Positions 1-5,370 of a stretch of DNA of 6,337 nt are shown here, piece by piece. The notes beneath the pieces are model-generated. The model was not told the origin of the DNA. It saw nothing but the letters and a program-made list of their open reading frames with translations, and ran no database searches. The stretch is taken from positions 1 through 6,337 of the forward strand of contig JAVYSG010000068.1 of assembly GCA_038729325.1 (NCBI GenBank), given 5' to 3'. The translations under genes and the position numbers were made by a program. Positions within the stretch are counted from its first letter, which is position 1. Each line of letters starts with the position of its first letter. The stretch is from UBA509 sp038729325 (GTDB taxonomy: Archaea; Thermoplasmatota; Thermoplasmata; Thermoplasmatales; Thermoplasmataceae).

Positions 1-8
1 TTCATCGC

Positions 9-857
9 TCAGCGGAGAAGATCCTCAAGCGGATTGCTCATCTCTCTGACTTCCTGCACCTTGACATTTGCAGCGGACAGTTTCTGGATTACTTTGGATA
101 CATCATCCGGTGAATCCAGTTCCAGAAGGTAGTATCTGCCCTGAAGTTTTGCTTCCGGAAATATATCTGTAAGGTTCTCGGCCCTGATACCTATCACGTA
201 CTTTCCCATGGGAACCTTATCTATGTCCCCGCTGTATGCAATGCTCCCGTTACTGATTATAATTGCCTGTTTGCCAATCTCCCTGGCCTCGTAAAGGTTA
301 TGAGATGAATAAAGCACGATACGATCCTCGGATATGCCCAGTATGTCTTTCCTTACCTGACCTGCAACAGCAGGATCGAGATTTGTTGTGGGTTCATCAA
401 AAAGGTAGATGCTGCGGTCGCTAAGGAGGCATTTAGCAAGGCTAACCCGCTTCTTCTGGCCCTGACTGAGTGAAAAATAGGGCTTGTCCATCAGATCGCC
501 AAGCTCTAACAGTTTCACTGCACTCTCTTTTTCATCTTCACCAGCTTCCATAAGCAAAGCAAAGAGATCCATTATTTCACTGACTGACAGGCTTTCGGGG
601 ACACCCGCCTGATGAGAAAGATACACACATTTCTGTCTGGCTTCAGGATGATTGTATGGATCAAGTCCGTCAATGGTAAGAGTCCCACTGTACAGTTTAA
701 GTATACCGGTAACAGTTCTGAAAAATGTGGTCTTTCCTGCCCCATTCTTTCCAAGGATAACGTAGATTCCAGGTTTATCTATAGATAGATTTATATCATG
801 CAGGACCTGTTTCCCATAATACCCTGTTGAAAGCCCAGATGCTTCTATTTGAGTCAT
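9..857 (-). CDS. ABC transporter ATP-binding protein (ABC-2 type exporter partner)
   Basis: This 282-residue protein is the cytoplasmic ATPase that should power the membrane permease encoded just upstream. All nucleotide-binding motifs are intact: Walker A with G36, G41, K42 and T43; Q-loop Q83; signature LSQGQ at 130-134; Walker B ending in D154-E155; D-loop NLD at 159-161; and switch histidine H186. After about residue 215 comes an accessory C-terminal domain of about 65 residues, as seen in many ATPases of multidrug, antibiotic or Nat-type ABC-2 exporters; it gives no clear substrate. The ATG is set by an AGGTGG Shine-Dalgarno site at 862-867 that overlaps the permease stop codon. Only 8 bp separate the two genes, so they are surely co-transcribed and probably translationally coupled. 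An ATG at 5-3, just after the stop, could start a third operon gene outside the window, but no ribosome site precedes it. The family is clear; the substrate is unknown. Confidence 0.95.
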   Translation of the reverse strand: MTQIEASGLSTGYYGKQVLHDINLSIDKPGIYVILGKNGAGKTTFFRTVTGILKLYSGTLTIDGLDPYNHPEARQKCVYLSHQAGVPESLSVSEIMDLFALLMEAGEDEKESAVKLLELGDLMDKPYFSLSQGQKKRVSLAKCLLSDRSIYLFDEPTTNLDPAVAGQVRKDILGISEDRIVLYSSHNLYEAREIGKQAIIISNGSIAYSGDIDKVPMGKYVIGIRAENLTDIFPEAKLQGRYYLLELDSPDDVSKVIQKLSAANVKVQEVREMSNPLEDLLR

Positions 858-861
858 ATAT

Positions 862-867
862 CCACCT
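862..867 (-). promoter_or_regulatory. Shine-Dalgarno site of the ABC ATPase gene
   Basis: AGGTGG reads on the minus strand four bases before the ATG at 857. It overlaps the TAG stop (868-866) of the permease, an arrangement that favours translational coupling. It matches the AGGTGA site in front of the permease itself. Confidence 0.7.
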
Positions 868-1645
868 ATGAGAGAAACCTCTCACGAACCATTCTTATTG
901 TAGTGAAATAAAAAACAATCAGGAAAAGTATAAACGCACCTGCCACGTAAGCCGCAAGTACCAGATACAGCTGATTGAAATCCACAGGCCCGAACACTCC
1001 TCTTGCTGAGAACACAGAGAAAAAGAGAGGTATGACAGCAACAATAACTCCAAAAACTGGGGCAAGTCCTGCTGGAGAGTTAACAAGCGTCATTTTTCTG
1101 GTCATTGCCTGAGATACAAATGCAATGGATGTCCCAATCAGTACTGCAATTATTGAGAGCGGAACGGTGTAAATCAGAAGCTCCCTGAGGAAAAGTGAAG
1201 GGACGCTTCCATTCAGGATAAGAACAACAGCAAGTATCTCCCCGATTGCAATGGCGATGGTAACTGCAGCTACTATTACTGCAGTAAAAATTATGGCCCA
1301 GAATATGTCGTTGGTCTGGAACTTAGTGGAGGAAAGCAAGAATTCAAAGAAGCCGTTCTCCCTGTCCTCACTGTATATGGCAGGAGCCATCATGGTTCCG
1401 ACAACAGTGAAAACCGGTGCAATGAAGGGGAGTATTACTGCCACAAGATAGAGTGATACGTCCCGCAGTCCCATGGATTCAGTGAAAGTTTTCAGGGCAT
1501 CTGCTCCTGGACCACCTGAACTCCTCTGACCCACAATGGTAAAGACAACCAGGAGGAAGAGCGGAAGGATTATCCCCAAAATGAAAAAAGCCCTGCCCTC
1601 TTTCATATAACGCCGAAGGTAGATTCCCAGAAGAAGATTCCTCAT
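866..1645 (-). CDS. ABC-2 type transporter permease, six membrane segments
   Basis: This is a 259-residue integral membrane protein, the likely channel partner of the adjacent ATPase. Six hydrophobic segments are visible at about residues 19-39, 64-91, 114-145, 155-178, 192-213 and 226-250. Between segments 2 and 3 is the cytoplasmic motif YSEDRENGFFEFLLSS (91-106), which corresponds to the ERE-G-LE-LL-S motif typical of ABC-2 permeases that contact the ATPase. The basic N-terminus (R2, R11, R12, K15) suits a cytoplasmic start. I place the start at the ATG at 1645. A GTG at 1654 would add three residues, but it lies inside the AGGTGA ribosome site. Two permeases presumably pair with two ATPases, since only one gene of each is here. 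Substrate cannot be inferred; drug, lipid or peptide export and Na+ efflux are all possible for this family. Confidence 0.9.
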   Translation of the reverse strand: MRNLLLGIYLRRYMKEGRAFFILGIILPLFLLVVFTIVGQRSSGGPGADALKTFTESMGLRDVSLYLVAVILPFIAPVFTVVGTMMAPAIYSEDRENGFFEFLLSSTKFQTNDIFWAIIFTAVIVAAVTIAIAIGEILAVVLILNGSVPSLFLRELLIYTVPLSIIAVLIGTSIAFVSQAMTRKMTLVNSPAGLAPVFGVIVAVIPLFFSVFSARGVFGPVDFNQLYLVLAAYVAGAFILFLIVFYFTTIRMVRERFLS

Positions 1646-1650
1646 TTCAG

Positions 1651-1656
1651 TCACCT
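1651..1656 (-). promoter_or_regulatory. Shine-Dalgarno site that decides the permease start
   Basis: AGGTGA on the minus strand sits five bases before the ATG at 1645, a good match to the archaeal 16S 3' end. The competing GTG codon (1654-1652) is part of this site, so it is unlikely to be the initiator. Confidence 0.65.
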
Positions 1657-1689
1657 GTTGCGTTTTTCAGTGCACCCGAAGCCGAACTG

Positions 1690-1699
1690 TAAATTTTAT
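1690..1699 (-). promoter_or_regulatory. Possible TATA box of the ABC cassette
   Basis: The minus strand reads ATAAAATTTA here. If transcription starts about 25 bp downstream, the RNA would begin near 1668-1670 and carry a leader of roughly 25 bases containing the AGGTGA ribosome site. That fits the only genes here that need a leader. The match is AT-rich and not unique. Confidence 0.35.
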
Positions 1700-1902
1700 C
1701 CGAATTGTAAAAGGACAATCTTCCCAATTCACAGTTTCCGGGGGAAAAAGAAGCAGGGTCTGGTTTCCTGAAGAACCTCAGATAGGACAGACTGATTGTG
1801 CGACTGTGCGTCATAGCGATCCTTTGTTCACACCATTGGCGCATTAAGTGATATTTACTCATATTTCATTGTCCCTGAAACTTGATCTACTGTCTTACTG
1901 TT

Positions 1903-2151
1903 TCATATTTGCTGGATTTCTTTCCCGTCAGCGAACAGTTTTATTGGGGAGAAAGCTCTTATTTTGATTTCCAGATGATGCATTTCTGCTTTACCAACTT
2001 CAAGCTGAAGTTCCCTTGATGGTGTTAAATTTGCAACATTTATGACTCTTTCTCCGTCGACTTCCACCCTGATATATTTCAGAATTGGGTTTGCGTTCAC
2101 AGCAATTAGGTGTTTTTCGCTTTCACCTACTTCAAACTTAGCCTTTACCAT
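1903..2151 (-). CDS. Hypothetical 82-residue beta-rich protein
   Basis: I do not recognise this gene. The protein is small, soluble and has no signal peptide or membrane segment. Alternating hydrophobic residues suggest five or six beta strands, at about 3-8, 14-20, 26-39, 46-51, 58-66 and 70-79, with two Gly-containing turns (VDGERV at 31-36 and ADGKEI at 74-79). It may therefore be a small beta-sandwich or barrel domain. The ending is faintly like FAIM1-type repeats, but that is only an impression. Codon choice (GAA, AAA, ATA, AGA) matches the neighbours better than any competing frame, which supports real coding. No ribosome site precedes the ATG. The most plausible TATA element, near 2183-2190, would give a leader of about 9 bases and is enclosed by a 22-bp inverted repeat, so the gene may be controlled by a dimeric repressor. 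Function is unknown. Confidence 0.65.
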   Translation of the reverse strand: MVKAKFEVGESEKHLIAVNANPILKYIRVEVDGERVINVANLTPSRELQLEVGKAEMHHLEIKIRAFSPIKLFADGKEIQQI

Positions 2152-2175
2152 CTATTTTGCGTCAAGAAATATCTT

Positions 2176-2202
2176 TGTGATTATTAATTTTATCACAGTG
2201 AT
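2176..2202. promoter_or_regulatory. Candidate operator: 22-bp inverted repeat over the 82-residue gene's TATA
   Basis: TGTGAT (2176-2181) and ATCACA (2192-2197) are perfect inverted 6-mers around the AT-only spacer TATTAATTTT. A third half-site, GTGAT (2198-2202), abuts the second arm and forms ATCAC-A-GTGAT with it. On the minus strand the spacer reads as a TATA-like AAAATTAATA, centred about 35 bp before the ATG at 2151. The geometry resembles a site for a dimeric winged-helix regulator that would block TBP. No regulator gene is in the window. Confidence 0.45.
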
Positions 2203-2247
2203 GAAAATAAACTTTACCACTTTGCCTCCAGCATGTTGTGTAAGTGA

Positions 2248-2523
2248 TCAATCAGAGAATTGGGAAAAGGGTGTGCTGCCATATCTCCAGGTGCAGCGTA
2301 CTTTTCCCTCGGAGGAGAAACTGTGCGGAAAGAATCTGTGGTTCCAGAAGTGGCTACCAGGCTTCTCCGGACTGGAATGCAATATGAAGAGAACGTGCAG
2401 AACATCTCCCGCCGCTGTGATCTTTCTGAAACCAGACATAACTGCATGCATTCAGCGACTCTTTCAGATGGCATGAACGTGGAAGTTCAGAAAAGAAGCT
2501 ATATCAAGGATTTACGTCATTGA
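2248..2523 (+). pseudogene. Possible decayed class I/II aminotransferase C-terminal fragment
   Basis: A plus-strand frame runs from just after a TGA at 2245 to the TGA at 2521. It has no ATG near its beginning (the earliest plausible start is TTG at 2260), no TATA box at -25 and no ribosome site. Its translation contains GKGCAAISPGAAYFSLGG and then ETVRKE. In PLP-dependent class I aminotransferases the C-terminal domain has a 'GVAV-PGSAFG-GGEGYVR-SF' element, whose Arg binds the substrate carboxylate. The spacing from Pro-Gly to that Arg is 14 residues in both. No upstream aminotransferase sequence is visible, since the DNA to the left is AT-rich promoter-like sequence. A truncated relic is therefore the best reading, with chance similarity the main alternative. 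Confidence 0.28.
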
Positions 2524-2572
2524 GATTAAAATCACATTAAGAATCATAAATCTCAGAGCCGTTGAGATAAAT
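2520..2572. repeat. TGAGAT direct and inverted repeats
   Basis: TTGAGATTAAA at 2520-2530 recurs as TTGAGATAAAT at 2562-2572. Between them AATCTCA (2549-2555) is the exact inverse of TGAGATT (2521-2527), with 21 bases between those two arms. They could form a weak hairpin or serve as binding half-sites upstream of the cupin promoter, which begins about 75 bp further on. The repeats are short and AT-rich, so chance is possible. Confidence 0.35.
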
Positions 2573-2648
2573 GGCAGAGATGTCTGGAAAGGCACTGGCC
2601 TGTCTGTCCTATAATTATTAACAGACGCATCTCCGGACCGGTCAAGTC

Positions 2649-2655
2649 TTATATT
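2649..2655 (+). promoter_or_regulatory. TATA box of the cupin gene
   Basis: TTATATT is centred 25 bp before the cupin ATG at 2677, which places the transcription start at or next to the start codon. No ribosome site is present, so a leaderless mRNA is predicted. Confidence 0.65.
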
Positions 2656-2676
2656 CAGCCAGATCATGACTCTGAC

Positions 2677-3039
2677 ATGCAAAAGACAGAGGAAGGATTT
2701 GTAAGGAATTTTTCAGAGGTTGAAGAAATACCGATGCCAGGAGGTGCTGCTATCCGGTGGTTGATAACCCACAGGGACGGGGCGCCGACATTTTCAATGA
2801 GGCTCATCACCGTTGAGAAGGGGAAGAGCACGCCATACCATTCCCACGACTATGAGCACGAGATTTTTGTGGTCTCTGGAAAATGCAAGGTAACTCTCGG
2901 CAACTCTGAAAAGAGAGCAGATGCGGGAGACTTTATATTCATACCCCCGAACGTGAGACATGGAATGACAGCGACGGAGGATATGAAGATAATCTGTATT
3001 GTTCCAATTAAGGCTGCAAAGGAAATCCTCGGGGAATGA
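2677..3039 (+). CDS. Single-domain cupin (RmlC-like) metal-binding protein
   Basis: This 120-residue protein is a small monocupin with one conserved beta-barrel. Cupin motif 1 is clear: G49, five residues, H55-S-H57, four residues, E62, and G68. Motif 2 is G84 to P90, then N92 in place of the usual Gly, and H95. H55, H57, E62 and H95 form the expected three-His-one-Glu set for a divalent metal such as Fe, Mn, Ni or Zn. The Asn that commonly closes motif 2 is missing. Such stand-alone cupins include dioxygenases, isomerases and sugar- or small-ligand-binding proteins, so the reaction cannot be stated. There is no signal peptide, so it is cytoplasmic. The ATG is supported by a TATA box 25 bp upstream. 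A run of eight T 35 bases after the stop suggests transcription ends before the next gene, which has its own promoter, so this is a single-gene unit. Confidence 0.9.
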   Translation: MQKTEEGFVRNFSEVEEIPMPGGAAIRWLITHRDGAPTFSMRLITVEKGKSTPYHSHDYEHEIFVVSGKCKVTLGNSEKRADAGDFIFIPPNVRHGMTATEDMKIICIVPIKAAKEILGE

Positions 3040-3073
3040 TCTCCTCATTATATTCATAGATGAAATTTGAGTA

Positions 3074-3081
3074 TTTTTTTT
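3074..3081 (+). terminator. Oligo-T terminator after the cupin gene
   Basis: Eight consecutive T in the plus strand lie 35 bases past the cupin stop and just before the next TATA box. Archaeal RNA polymerase stops at such T-runs without needing a hairpin, and none is visible. Confidence 0.55.
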
Positions 3082-3088
3082 ATGCTAC

Positions 3089-3095
3089 TTTAAAT
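3089..3095 (+). promoter_or_regulatory. TATA box of the TIGR01777 gene
   Basis: TTTAAAT is centred 25 bp before the ATG at 3117. The spacing predicts transcription starting at the initiation codon, and no ribosome site is seen. Confidence 0.65.
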
Positions 3096-3116
3096 CCTGA
3101 TGAATAATTAACCATA

Positions 3117-4052
3117 ATGGAAAAGGCTGCCAGCACAGTATCAGTTTTTGGCGCAACAGGACTCATAGGTAGCAGTGTTATTCAGGCTCTCGCTAAAAAT
3201 GGATATTTCATCCGAATCTTTGCAAGGGATGTCGAAAAAAGCCGCAGGATGTTCCCTGATGTGGGAGAACATATTGTGTGGGACTACACCCTTGATGACT
3301 GGAAGGAGAAACTTGAAGGATCAGCGGTGGTTATGAATTTTTCAGGAGCACCAATTTTCCAGAAATGGAAGGGAAATTACAGGCGGGAAATATGGAATTC
3401 CAGGGTAGAAGCCACCAGGCAGATTGTAGATGCCTTAAGCAGATGCAAAGAGAAACCTGCCGTTCTCATTAACGGGTCAGCCTCAGGAATATACGGATAT
3501 GACAGCTTTGATGACAGGGATATTGACGAAAACACCCCACCTGGAAAGGATTTTTGGGGTGACCTTGTAACTGCATGGGAAAAGGAAGCGCTGGCAGCTG
3601 CTGGCCTGGGAATCAGAGTTGTTCTCATAAGGACAAGCGTTGTGCTGACCATGAAGGGGGGTGCCCTTCCCCAGCTTGCATCAGTTTTCAGGAAAGGAAT
3701 AGGTGGCCCCATAAGTCCCGGGAATCAGTGGTTTCCCTGGATACATGTGGATGATGAGGTTGGACTTGTCATGTTCGCACTGGAAAATGGCAATGTGTCA
3801 GGACCGCTGAATGCCTCTGACCCACAGGTCCCAACCATGAACGAGTTTGCAGCAACACTGGGTGAGGTTATGCACAGGGGATCAAGGGTAAGAATACCCA
3901 TAACCGTAATCAGGCTTATGATGGGTGAAGTGGCGAACGTGCTGGCAAGAGGTAAGAAAGTTATCCCACGAAGAGCCATGGAGCTTGGTTACAGGTTCAG
4001 GTTCACGGACCTTAAGGCTGCTCTGATGGACCTCATGGGCAGCGATTCATGA
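3117..4052 (+). CDS. TIGR01777 family NAD(P)-binding SDR 'epimerase' (YfcH/SDR39U1-like)
   Basis: This 311-residue cytoplasmic protein belongs to the atypical/extended short-chain dehydrogenase family of E. coli YfcH and human SDR39U1. The N-terminal Rossmann motif is GATGLIGSS (12-20). Family landmarks follow in order: NFSGAPI (74-80), W93-R96, SASGIYGY (121-128), F146-W147 and AWEKEA (153-158), QWFPWIHVDDE (204-214), the GPLNAS stretch (229-234), and the C-terminal DUF1731-like segment with MMGEVANVLARGKKVIP (268-284) and a GYRFRFTDL ending (291-299). Length is close to the usual 295-310. The canonical SDR YxxxK pair is incomplete: Y126 has Ser at +4. I believe this is usual in this family and argues against a standard epimerase or dehydrogenase reaction. 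The true substrate is not known. The gene is monocistronic, with its own TATA box at -25, and converges on the OCD-family gene with only 13 bp between stops. Confidence 0.93.
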   Translation: MEKAASTVSVFGATGLIGSSVIQALAKNGYFIRIFARDVEKSRRMFPDVGEHIVWDYTLDDWKEKLEGSAVVMNFSGAPIFQKWKGNYRREIWNSRVEATRQIVDALSRCKEKPAVLINGSASGIYGYDSFDDRDIDENTPPGKDFWGDLVTAWEKEALAAAGLGIRVVLIRTSVVLTMKGGALPQLASVFRKGIGGPISPGNQWFPWIHVDDEVGLVMFALENGNVSGPLNASDPQVPTMNEFAATLGEVMHRGSRVRIPITVIRLMMGEVANVLARGKKVIPRRAMELGYRFRFTDLKAALMDLMGSDS

Positions 4053-4065
4053 TGCGGTAATCCGT

Positions 4066-4977
4066 TCAGTCAATGAGTGACATGTTCTTCAGAACCACAT
4101 AGGCCGCGGCTACATCCTCCAGACCTATTCCCATGGACTTGAATGCCGATCTGCTGAAGTTCCCGTCTCTGGCGATGACGAAATCCTTCAATTCCGTTAT
4201 CTGCCTTTCAGGATGATTCTTATGGAAGCCTATTATTTCACCCGATTCTTTCAGGGCCTGATCAAGGTTCTCGGCAATTACCAGTTCTGAACCGGTAAGA
4301 ACATCCTCTGCTGCCTCCCTTCTGTTTGGCAGATTGCCTCCGCACAGATTCACATGATATTCCTGGCCAAGATCCTTTCTTGAGAAAATAGCCTCATTGG
4401 AATTGGTTATTGTATTGATTATCCTTGCTTTCCTTGTACCTTCAGCCACGTTCTTTACAGGGATTACGTTAATTCCATGAGCTCGGGACATCCTTTCTGC
4501 AAAGGAACCTGCATTTCCAAAGTTCCTTGAGTAAACGTAAATATTCTCAGGATCATATATGGCAAGAAGCGCCTCCAGCTGAGTTTCCGCCTGAAAACCT
4601 GATCCAACTATACATATATCCGGATTCCGCGCCTTAACAATCCTTGATGTTACCATTGCTGGAAGCGCCCCGGTGCGAACCTGGCCCAGGCGGTTTGCCT
4701 CAATGACAGCAACCAGATCCATGGACCGTGTGTCAAAGACTGCAACAACAAATCTTGCGCCCTCTTTGGAAGCTATATATGTCTTCAGGCCTGCAAGATG
4801 ATACTTTTCAATTACACCGGGCATTGTGTTGTATACAACACCTCCAATGATCAACCTGTCCCTTGGGCTGGTGGCTGCCGTTCCCTTCCCGTATTCAGTG
4901 AATGCCACCTCCATGGCCTCTATGGTTTCCTTCATTCCAAGGTTGCTTCTGACGTCCTCTTCTGTTATGTAATACAT
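4066..4977 (-). CDS. Ornithine cyclodeaminase / mu-crystallin family protein
   Basis: This 303-residue NAD(P)-dependent cytoplasmic protein belongs to the family that includes ornithine cyclodeaminase, archaeal alanine dehydrogenase, ketimine reductase (mu-crystallin) and opine or siderophore-precursor synthases. The substrate-binding half shows R41 (in SPRDRL), K65 in GLKTYI and R101-T102-G103, matching the carboxylate- and amine-binding residues of Pseudomonas OCD. The Rossmann nucleotide motif is VGSGFQA (124-130). The catalytic Asp expected in the 'GGD/GAD-PGK-E' element is Asn215 here (GGNLPNRRE, 213-221), so neither ornithine cyclisation nor alanine oxidation can be assumed. Length is slightly below the usual 310-350. 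The gene starts 57 bp from a divergent small gene, with which it shares a palindromic TATA box. The 13-bp convergence with the preceding gene leaves no room for a separate terminator. The family is certain; the reaction is not. Confidence 0.93.
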   Translation of the reverse strand: MYYITEEDVRSNLGMKETIEAMEVAFTEYGKGTAATSPRDRLIIGGVVYNTMPGVIEKYHLAGLKTYIASKEGARFVVAVFDTRSMDLVAVIEANRLGQVRTGALPAMVTSRIVKARNPDICIVGSGFQAETQLEALLAIYDPENIYVYSRNFGNAGSFAERMSRAHGINVIPVKNVAEGTRKARIINTITNSNEAIFSRKDLGQEYHVNLCGGNLPNRREAAEDVLTGSELVIAENLDQALKESGEIIGFHKNHPERQITELKDFVIARDGNFSRSAFKSMGIGLEDVAAAYVVLKNMSLID

Positions 4978-5006
4978 GAACTTGCATGCAAACCGGAGTA
5001 AAAAAC

Positions 5007-5014
5007 CTATATAG
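5007..5014. promoter_or_regulatory. Shared palindromic TATA box for divergent genes
   Basis: CTATATAG is a perfect palindrome in the 57-bp gap between the OCD-family gene (minus, ATG at 4977) and the 95-residue gene (plus, ATG at 5035). Its centre is about 24.5 bp before the plus start, which predicts a leaderless RNA, and about 33 bp before the minus start, which predicts a leader of about 7 bases. An A-run (5001-5005) two bases upstream on the plus strand fits a TFB recognition element. The other flank lacks such purines, so the plus direction may be stronger. Confidence 0.65.
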
Positions 5015-5034
5015 CCAGAGAAACTAATGCCCCC

Positions 5035-5322
5035 ATGGGCCCTTCCATAGATGCAAAAAAATTGAGAGATTATGTCAGCGGAAATAACTCATACTGGATA
5101 GAGGAGAGGGGCGATGACTTTGAACTCCATTTCTCCCCTGAATTTCCAGAGGCCATGGGCCACCTTCCTGAAGGGCAGTCCGTTGAGCACATTATGTATG
5201 GCCATGAAAAAGATGGAGTGATCTATTTTTACAGATTTACAACAAAAAGTGCATTTGGGGAAACCACAACCGATCTTGATGGTGAGAATGATCCTGTCAT
5301 GGAATGGCTGAAATATATCTGA
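5035..5322 (+). CDS. Hypothetical acidic 95-residue protein
   Basis: I do not recognise this gene. The protein is soluble, acidic and aromatic, with no signal peptide, membrane segment or Cys. A short N-terminal helix (about 5-15) is followed by strands such as SYWIEER (19-25), DFELHFS (28-34) and, after a loop rich in Pro, Gly and His, DGVIYFYRFTTKS (60-72). An acidic tail DLDGENDPVMEWLKYI (80-95) closes it. This pattern suggests one compact alpha/beta domain. Coding is supported by codon use like the neighbours, by an uninterrupted frame that ends just before the convergent gene, and by a TATA box about 25 bp before the ATG. It shares that box with the divergent OCD-family gene, so the two may be expressed together. 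That is the only functional hint. A five-T run 13 bases after the stop may end the transcript. Confidence 0.75.
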   Translation: MGPSIDAKKLRDYVSGNNSYWIEERGDDFELHFSPEFPEAMGHLPEGQSVEHIMYGHEKDGVIYFYRFTTKSAFGETTTDLDGENDPVMEWLKYI

Positions 5323-5334
5323 CGACTGTGAAGA

Positions 5335-5339
5335 TTTTT
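5335..5339 (+). terminator. Short T-run after the 95-residue gene
   Basis: Five T in the plus strand follow the stop by 12 bases, inside the 48-bp gap to the convergent deoxyhypusine synthase gene. It is a plausible but weak archaeal terminator; no hairpin is seen. Confidence 0.3.
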
Positions 5340-5370
5340 CCCAGATTGTGTCCATCAAACAATGTACTGG

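Larger units (their letters stand above)
1646..1902. other. Non-coding stretch upstream of the ABC cassette
   Basis: No convincing gene lies here. A 71-codon minus-strand frame (1862-1647) is open, but it uses TTG, TCG, CAA and CGC codons more than the neighbouring genes do, shows no motif, and has no promoter or ribosome site at a suitable distance. A promoter for the ABC cassette is the most likely content (see 1690-1699). The stretch may also carry the 3' end of the 82-residue gene's transcript. Confidence 0.5.
2152..2676. other. Gene-poor 525-bp region with repeats and a possible gene remnant
   Basis: No secure gene occupies this stretch. Its left end holds a 22-bp inverted repeat over a probable promoter. 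The middle (about 2242-2523) is open in several frames on both strands; one plus frame resembles an aminotransferase C-terminus. The right end (2520-2572) holds three TGAGAT half-sites, two direct and one inverted, and then the cupin promoter. I see no tRNA, and none of the signature stretches I know for RNase P RNA or SRP RNA. Confidence 0.5.

Noticed and set aside
1647..1862. 71-codon minus-strand frame ending one base before the permease ATG
   Set aside because: Its position could suggest translational coupling, but codon use (several TTG, TCG, CAA, CGC) differs from neighbours, the translation has no recognisable pattern, no promoter or ribosome site suits its ATG, and the likely ABC promoter lies inside it.
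1876..1905. TGAAAC/GTTTCA inverted repeat at the end of the 82-residue gene
   Set aside because: A 6-bp stem with an 18-base loop is too weak for a hairpin terminator, and no T-run follows on the minus strand.
2214..2474. Minus-strand 86-codon frame opposite the possible aminotransferase relic
   Set aside because: The translation is rich in Ser, Arg and Cys without pattern and looks like an antisense shadow; no promoter or start context supports it.
2042..2476. Plus-strand 144-codon frame
   Set aside because: It begins antisense inside the 82-residue gene, crosses the AT-rich promoter, and has no motif or start signal.
3377..3712. Minus-strand 111-codon frame inside the TIGR01777 gene
   Set aside because: It is fully antisense to a gene with clear family motifs and shows only low-complexity, non-protein-like composition.
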